In this document: positions 58,290-64,000 of the stretch, piece by piece | Numbering within the stretch: the stretch's first letter is position 1 | How the letters are laid out: each line of letters opens with the position of its first letter | NCBI GenBank assembly: GCA_000469685.2 | Contig: LS997564.1 | Location: 19,223,615-19,287,614, forward strand | Reading direction: 5' to 3' | Source of the DNA: Haemonchus contortus | Taxonomy: Eukaryota; Nematoda; Chromadorea; Rhabditida; Trichostrongylidae | Length of the DNA: 64,000 bases | Translations under genes and position numbers: made by a program | Notes under the pieces: generated by a model | Told to the model about the DNA's origin: nothing | Seen by the model: only the letters and a program-made list of their open reading frames with translations | Database searches by the model: none

Positions 58290-60213
58290 ATGAAGGAAAA
58301 TCGTCCTGATAGCGCTGTTCATTTGTGGGTCGTCAGAACACATTTTCGAACGAACTTTCACAATTAATCGATCGACCAGATAGGGATTCAGGTTATATAG
58401 TGTTGATCCGTGTTCTGACAGCAGGGTACCCATCAGCTGAAATCCAAAAAATCAAAACATTCTTTCTTGAAAGAAAAAATAGATGGGACGGGTCAGTACA
58501 GTCACGGAGTGGTGAGGTCAACCTCCCCCCCCCCCCCCCTCCCCTCAGAGCGATAATTTCTACTTTCGTCAGAAATGACACCCGTTTAATCATAATTATG
58601 AAAATAAAAACGCATGTTCAAGTGAAGCAATCGAACCCATAAGTGCACCTGCCGCGCGGTACAAACGCGTCGCGTCTGCGGTGACTGTTCTGACCGTCCA
58701 ATTCAATGAACTTACTTCCAAGTCTTCTGAGCTTGGATGGTCGTCAACCAAGATTTCCAGGCATTTAAACATCGGTTTCACCAGACATCTTGCAACACAG
58801 CCATCGATTTTGAGAAACACAGTGTACATGCTAAAAAAAGGTAGTCTTTTAGTTACATATAAACTCGGTTGATATCTTGGAAAATAAAAATTCAGAAGAT
58901 ACTCCACTCGAACATTGCTTTCACGCTGTTACGGAACATAAGCGTCGAACGACTTCGAACTTCTAAACGGTTACGGTAGTCATTCAGTAGCAACGCCAAA
59001 ACACACGACGACAGTGCAAGACCAGAAGAATTTGTCTGTAAAACACATCAATAGCTGTGGCAAAGGATTTTATGGATTAACACATTTTCAGAAAACGACC
59101 CATATCTCTTTATGATTCGAAGGCACGTTAAAAATGGTTTCGGGGCCGCTCCTTAGGATTAAACTGTGATTCCCAAGGATCGTATAATGAACGCTTTCGG
59201 ATCGGAAGACTGCATGGACAGGGCGTAGGGACCGGGTTAAGCCGACGTACACACCTGAGTTGAACGTTTCTTACGGCGTTGCAAGGCAGTATGGGCTGCA
59301 CCATGTGCACAGGGGCGCACATGTTACACGCAGGCAGCTTCCTGTAGCCAGCAGTACACGATGCCACGCTTATTTGGGCAGCTCGCCCGCATACCCTACC
59401 ACGCAACGTTTATTGTCACATTCTCATCCAACCTCTGGCTTTACTGCTTTTTTGAAGCTCATATTTCTCTAAATACGCAGATTTTCGCGTTTCCTTCGCA
59501 TTCCTTGCATTATTCCGAGCTATCACTTCAATTATTCATCTACCGCCAGGCAACCCCAAAATTATCGTGAACGGGCCCTTCAAGATACCCACGTTTGCCT
59601 TAGGAATGTCCCTTGATTGCGGCATTCAAGCCCCATCAGCCCCGCCTCCTACCCAGACCCCGCCTCCCAAGACAGAATCAGGCACAACAGCTTGCCAATT
59701 CATGTGGGTGAATCAAACACATAAAAATGATTTTTCTGCTGCTCGAAGCAGCTGTTCAAAACCAGATTCTGAGAAGATTCGACCATAAACTCCTAGGAAG
59801 TGATGGGTCACTTTTGTTGGCTTTTAGTTTCATGAACAAGGTCCCTATGCATATTCATAGATATATGACCGATTCTGTTGTATGTGCTTCGAAAAGAGAA
59901 AAACGGTCGTTTCAATAGAACAGGGCAAAATTCTTTACTCAAATAGCTTTCATCCTTAGAGTTCACCTCAATACTGAATAATCGAGAAATACCAGGAAGA
60001 AGTGTGAATAGACTTTCTTTCAGCTGTTTTTGTGATAAAAAAAAGCGAAAAAAATCAGAAAAGCAGAGTCCCCAAAAATGCGTACCTTTCTCACATGTAG
60101 GACAATGTCAGATGCTAGAGGCGCAAAACGGCTATCAGCTAACCATTTCTGATGTAAGTGCTCGGCTAGCGCTTCCGGTGAGTGATTGTGAACTAGAACG
60201 CTGTAGGCCTGCA
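58290..60213 (-). CDS. Gene with a MIF4G-like helical region (three exons seen)
   Basis: Exon 60213-60086 (acceptor CGATTTCAG, donor GTACGC, or GTGAGA at 60093) encodes NHSPEALAEHLHQKWLADSR and FAPLASDIVLH. Exon 58830-58716 (acceptor CCTTTTTTTAG, donor GTAAGT) encodes YTVFLKIDGCVARCLVKPMF and KCLEILVDDHPSSEDLE. Exon 58436-58290 (acceptor GGATTTCAG, donor GTGAGT) encodes LMGTLLSEHGSTLYNLNPYL, then VDRLIVKVRSKMCSDD. The last two join in phase 0; at least one exon is missing before them. The spacing of helices and the run 'EDLELMGTLLSEHGSTL' resemble MIF4G domains such as that of poly(A)-binding-protein-interacting proteins, which act in cytoplasmic translation control. That family call is tentative; the exons themselves are solid. 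Confidence 0.5.
58525..58539. repeat. Run of 15 C
   Basis: An uninterrupted C15 tract (G15 on the minus strand) stands in the intron between the last two exons of the MIF4G-like gene. Similar G runs occur at 17584, 48367 and 51779. Confidence 0.6.
59119..59582. mobile_element. Element with family A termini, different core, about 464 bp
   Basis: Left end AAGGCACGTTA (decayed), right end AATTATCGTGAACGGGCCCTT. The core is not alignable by eye with the 60.4-kb copy. It lies in the large gap between exons of the MIF4G-like gene and would be intronic. Confidence 0.4.
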
Positions 60214-60444
60214 CTGAAATCGTTACATCATCAAGAAATTTTTTAAACGGGACTTTACGTTACACACACTGATGACAACAAAGTTTTTGTTCAAGAAGGA
60301 CCCCCCCTCCCCTTCCCCCAAAAAAAAGAATTCAAGAAGGACAATATAACAATAGGAAACTGAGGGATGGCGGCCTTTTCCACCTTTTGATGTCACACTC
60401 CTTTTACTCTGCGCATCGTATTCTGTACTTCATCGATCTGTTTT

Positions 60445-60961
60445 GAAGGCACAGTACACGATAATCTTGAGGTAACCTTTTTAGCCGAAAAGCGGAAGCG
60501 TAGGGTGGGAATAGTTGATTGGTAGTGAAAAAAGCGAGAAAATTCGCCGATTTAGAAAAAAAAACAAGGCTTTCACGAATGAAATGAAAATAGAGCTTGA
60601 AAGAGATTACCGTGACGGAAGTGACATGGAGAGATATTCGGACGAGATTTCAGTTGGTGCAACTACGCAAAAAGCTGACTACATCAATCCAGATCTGCAC
60701 AGAACTGCCTTCCTCTGTCGCTATTGGATGATGACAAGTTGTTTGAACATAACACATGGGTTCCCTCGTGATTGGTGCAGACTCTACAGCGGTGGTGTAA
60801 CTCGTCCGAGGATTCACAGGGTACAATGTTCGAGCCTTTATAACGCCTTAACTAGGCCGTGCTCCGACTTGACAGCATCACTTATGTATGGTATACGAGG
60901 GGGTCCAAAATTTATCTTAGGGGATATCTCATTAGACATTTTTATCGTGAACTGTGCTTTT
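60445..60961 (+). mobile_element. Inverted-repeat element, family A, best copy (517 bp)
   Basis: Ends GAAGGCACAGTACACGATAA and TTTATCGTGAACTGTGCTTT are near-perfect inverted repeats. The core is collinear with the copy at 40.4 kb. A 161-codon frame (60515-61000) runs through it, but the homologous copy has stops in the same frame and it resembles no transposase, so it is not called a gene. Confidence 0.7.
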
Positions 60962-61056
60962 AAGTGCTACTGTATTCCTACTAGTCGTACATACCAATGA
61001 ATCGCTACGGAGCGCTGCTGTTTGTAGCAAAATGAGGTGAAGCGTATTGACTACAG

Positions 61057-61184
61057 CCAGAGAATGGGACCCAGACTCTTACCACAACCAGGCTGCGACC
61101 AGAGCAGGTTTAGAAATATCAACGGTGACGGAAATACTGCAGGAATTTTACTTCGCTTATATTTCTGCCGTAGTAAACCGGTAA
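61057..61184 (+). CDS. Possible terminal exon
   Basis: After TTGACTACAG the frame is open for 41 codons, REWDPDSYHNQAATRAGLEI then STVTEILQEFYFAYISAVVN, and stops at TAA. A strong donor (GTAAGG at 61181) is followed 75 bp later by CCCTTTTCCAG; using it would give the same C terminus, since the next bases again make a stop. The function is not recognised. Confidence 0.4.
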
Positions 61185-61758
61185 GGAGTCCAAAACATAT
61201 TTCATTCGCAGTCACCCTGTGCCATCGCTCGGGAATCCTACACCCCTTTTCCAGCTAATGAAATGCCGCGTATGTAAGCCACCATGCTTGGTACAACACC
61301 AACAGTGCTATTTTTCGGAACGAATATCCGCGACGATTCGGACAGAGTATGCTACGTCACCAGAACGTTCAGACACGGGACAATGAAGTAATAAGATCTC
61401 TGAACAAGAGCGTCCGATGCAGACTAATACAACAAATATGTTTGTTTTAGCTTTTGCCCTTGTACGCTCAAAGAAGTGACAAAAAAGTTGTCAGTTACTG
61501 ACCTGGTATTGGTCCCTGCTGCGCTAATGTTGCCAATGAACTGAATAGTTCCCGAAGTTGTTCGTCATCCATTTGATCCTTGTAGGTCTGCTTGCAATCT
61601 TATAAGCGTCCCGGACTCTGGAAAGAGGCTCAAGTACGAATAAAGTCCACATCATAGCGCTATTGATGAGAAGATTTCGAGGAGCGCAAAAGTTACGAAA
61701 CACTACAAATGCTCAATCGCTTACATGTTTTCAGTCGTGAAGATGTGATGTTTTTCAG

Positions 61759-62767
61759 TCAGAACATGACACCATGTTTCATGCGGATTGGAGGGATTCA
61801 TGGGAAATCGGTTGCGATGCTACTTGCACCCTCAACAGGAAGGTGACTCTGGTTACTTGCCCTGATCCTCCTCACGGAATAATGTTCATTGATGCTTTTT
61901 TGAGTCCGATGGTGTTGCTTCCAAGGTAATTTGAGTGTATTAAAATTGTATTATCGCCTAATAGTTTATAATTGAAGCACGAGCGCTTAGCAGCAGCTCG
62001 TACCACTTTAGCACTGGCTGTTTATATAATTTTGAACGTCTGCCTCGCTTCAGATGCGACATTGAAGCGTTGTGGAGAGGTGCAGACGATAAGTGAGGGT
62101 CATTTTGGGTGCAGACAAAAATACAGTGTCCCTTAAACTGCGAACGTCTTATCGGCTGTAATGGCCTTTCCTTGAAGCACAGCTCACGATAATGAGGTAC
62201 CATTTTTACGTTGAATAGCGGAAGTATTGTTAGAGAATGAAAACGTCGAGAAAACCTGCGTAATGCATGACATATAAGGATTCTCGAAAGTAGGAAAAAC
62301 GAAGCGTCGTACGATACCACCGCGATGAGAAATCTGTTTCTTCTACGAGTATTTTCAACATAGCATTCAGAACTAACCATTATGTTCATAGAAAACCAGT
62401 CTAAATTGAAAAATGACAAAGGGCAGCCTTGCTATCCCCACAGTGGTCGCTCTGGAAACTTCACGATGAAAAAGGCATAGCAGTAGTATTTGGAAGAGAT
62501 TTAAATACGTTGCGATTTTGTAAAGATCCATTGTAAAGATACATCAGGACCCTACGTTAGTTTCTGTAGCGAATAAGCACTAGGCTATGTTCTTCACCTG
62601 ATTTTCAATGTTTGAAGGATGGGAAGTGTATCATATCTTTCGTTCAGAGGTCTTTTGAAAAAGTCTAACCTCCAGTTTCACAGTCATCAGAAAATCGTGC
62701 GACGTGCCCTTGACTCTGAGCACCACCGCTTCTCGAGTCTGCTAAACCCAACCCATACTTTTTACAG
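61759..62767 (+). CDS. Unidentified gene, two phase-matched internal exons
   Basis: Exon 61759-61925 (acceptor GATGTTTTTCAG, donor GTAATT) encodes SEHDTMFHADWRDSWEIGCD, then ATCTLNRKVTLVTCPDPPHG and FIDAFLSPMVLLP. Exon 62684-62767 (acceptor TCCAGTTTCACAG, donor GTAATG) continues in the matching phase: HQKIVRRALDSEHHRFSSLL, then NPTHTFY. The three cysteines and acidic/aromatic start suggest an extracellular or lumenal segment followed by a basic stretch. The 758-bp intron holds the left end of a family A element and one unit of a local repeat. No start, end or family is visible. Confidence 0.55.
62171..62270 (+). mobile_element. Solo left end of a family A element
   Basis: TTGAAGCACAGCTCACGATAA, then 'gaggtacc', 'gcggaagtatt' and 'agaatgaaaacgtcgagaaa', match the left 100 bp of the 40.4- and 60.4-kb copies. 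No right end was found nearby. Confidence 0.45.
62335..62470. repeat. Local repeat, unit 1
   Basis: It shares CTTCTACxAGTxTTTTCAACATAG, 'ccattatgttcatxgaa', and GTGGTCGCTCTGGxAxCTTC with 63298-63430, about 960 bp downstream in the same orientation. Unit 1 follows directly on the solo family A end. Confidence 0.5.
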
Positions 62768-63184
62768 GTAATGCATTTTAAAAAGCGAGAGCGTGAGCCA
62801 TCCCTCAGACCTGATAATCACAATCGAAAAGTAGACTATGTTATCTTAATCTTGACTCTCTCGCTCATCGGGGCCGATTAAGTGATATTGGACTCATTAC
62901 TGAGAACCCCTATCTGACACCGCTCTATTCCGCACATGCTGGCCAATCTAGTCATGACATGGCTCATTGATGCACCTTGAGACTAATGTCAAAAATGTCA
63001 GCCTTCATTATACAGTAAAAAGTCGCTAAAAAAAGCAAAAGTATGGATGGTCGAGTTTGTGCTGAAGGGAAATTTCCCGAAGGAATACCGATAACCCTCC
63101 AACGCCGGACCACACACGACGCTAACTGCTGCTGGATTTGGATATAGGCGCACAACATTATGCGGCGTATTCACATCGGGTCGA

Positions 63185-63302
63185 TTATGCTCGTAAAGCG
63201 TGATGAAAATGCTTTCCTCGCCATAAAAAATTGTCATAAGTGCTCACCCCGTGTGCCTTCAACTTGAGCTCCATGGGTTCACCAAAAAGCTTCCAGTTAC
63301 TT
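63185..63302 (-). CDS. Possible terminal exon
   Basis: After ACACTTGTAG the frame encodes SNWKLFGEPMELKLKAHGVS, then TYDNFLWRGKHFHHALRA and TAA. The composition is protein-like; a donor GTGAGC after KAHG offers an alternative end. The overlap with the local repeat at its 5' edge weakens the call. Confidence 0.3.
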
Positions 63303-63430
63303 CTACAAGTGTTTTCAACATAGCCCTTAGAACCATAGCCATTATGTTCATGGAAGATCAGTCTCTATTGAGAAATAAGGAAGTTTTGCCATTCCTGTAG
63401 GTGGTCGCTCTGGGAGCTTCAAAATGATCT
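63298..63430. repeat. Local repeat, unit 2
   Basis: Second copy of the unit at 62335-62470, about three-quarters identical by eye. Its left edge overlaps the acceptor of the minus exon at 63185-63302. Confidence 0.5.
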
Positions 63431-63579
63431 CAGTGAGCTCCTACTTTTGCCTTTTTCTTCGGTGGAGCTGGTGGGACAGCTGAATGTCGATATCACGTGC
63501 ACTCTTTAATGCACTGTTTAACGGATTACATGCTGGCCCAACCAAAAATTTTCCATGTTCCCAGGCTCTGATTAATAAC

Positions 63580-63909
63580 TCATTTCCTGATCTGTGAAGG
63601 TGTCAAGGACTTGTACAAGAGGCTGGCTTCTATAGGACATTGTGTAAGTCTGAAGCAACCCAAAAGCTTCCGCAAATTCGGATAGAAGTCGAATACGTAA
63701 AGCTTATAGAAAGGCGCAAGAGAAATAATCGTGCACTCTAGCGATGCCTTATCAAAAATATATTGTTCGAATTCCCCCCGAAAGTTTCCCAGTCCGAACT
63801 GCGCCTGAACGTTTCCCATGTGAAACACATCTGGTTGAAGCAGCCATTGAAGATTGCAAAAGTTTTGGAGCGGAGCAGGAGATCTCTTCACGCATAGAGA
63901 TCTTTTCAC
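63580..63909 (-). CDS. Possible coding fragment near the window end
   Basis: The frame is open for about 110 codons and reads LQNFCNLQWLLQPDVFHMGN, then LGNFRGEFEQYIFDKASLEC and LYVFDFYPNLRKLLGCFRL to a TGA at 63580. It is protein-like throughout, but there is no ATG near the start and no good acceptor, so it may be a pseudogene piece or a terminal exon whose splice site I do not see. Confidence 0.3.
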   Translation of the reverse strand: MKRSLCVKRSPAPLQNFCNLQWLLQPDVFHMGNVQAQFGLGNFRGEFEQYIFDKASLECTIISLAPFYKLYVFDFYPNLRKLLGCFRLTQCPIEASLLYKSLTPSQIRK

Positions 63910-64000
63910 TTCCCTAGTGTAATAATTATTTGTTCAATGGATTGGAAGTAATTCAGAGGCGGAAGGGGACATGTGTTAAACAGCAAATATTCAGCATTCA

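Noticed and set aside
60515..61000. 161-codon plus frame
   Set aside because: It lies inside an inverted-repeat element; the homologous copy at 40.4 kb has stops in the same frame and the translation resembles no known protein.
61958..62419. 153-codon minus frame
   Set aside because: It crosses a solo family A end and a local repeat unit and runs antisense to the intron between two phase-matched plus exons.
1..64000. CRISPR arrays, bacterial operons, rRNA genes, SL RNA gene
   Set aside because: No regularly spaced direct repeats, no Shine-Dalgarno-led tandem genes, and no recognisable rRNA or spliced-leader sequence were seen on either strand.

Overview
The window looks like one piece of a nematode nuclear genome, most likely a clade V parasite of the hookworm/strongylid kind. 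This is inferred from sequence style, not from a database match. The pointers are: no long open frame anywhere (the longest are about 210 codons); candidate exons of 60-280 bp bounded by TTTCAG-type acceptors and GTAAGT/GTGAGT donors; a few introns of only 60-110 bp next to introns of 1 kb or more filled with repeats; an ATG placed directly behind a TTTTTCAG acceptor, as expected of spliced-leader trans-splicing; mariner copies with TA target duplications; and many short inverted-repeat elements. No rRNA, convincing tRNA, operon of bacterial type or CRISPR array is present.

Layout. 1-0.6 kb: last two exons of a plus-strand gene cut by the window edge. 2.5-3.0 kb: a repeat carrying heat-shock-element arrays. 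3.4-6.9 kb: the best gene, a minus-strand C2H2 zinc-finger gene with phase-consistent exons, with a SINE and a fold-back element in its introns. 7-25 kb: mostly intergenic or intronic, with isolated good exons at 10.7, 13.8, 16.7 and 25.2 kb. 25.7-29.4 kb: a terminal exon, an internally deleted mariner whose fused frame is still open, a GC-rich tandem repeat, two overlapping convergent terminal exons and a second heat-shock-element repeat. 30-33 kb: plus-strand candidate exons and two SINE copies. 36.9-45 kb: elements of an inverted-repeat family, receptor-like membrane exons and a minus-strand membrane-protein gene. 46-51 kb: more inverted-repeat elements and a decayed full-length mariner, followed by a compact two-exon secreted-peptide gene. 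53-54.2 kb: a long fold-back element with an open frame inside. 55.9-64 kb: a signal-peptide first exon, a minus-strand gene with a MIF4G-like helical region, more inverted-repeat elements, and a plus-strand gene with two phase-matched exons.

The genes show no common pathway. What ties the region together is transposon load: at least seven related inverted-repeat elements sharing termini but not cores, five to six copies of a tRNA-like SINE, two mariners, and three fold-back or MITE-type elements. Exon calls rest on splice signals, reading phase and protein-like composition read by eye. Single-exon calls are therefore candidates, and gene ends are usually unknown.
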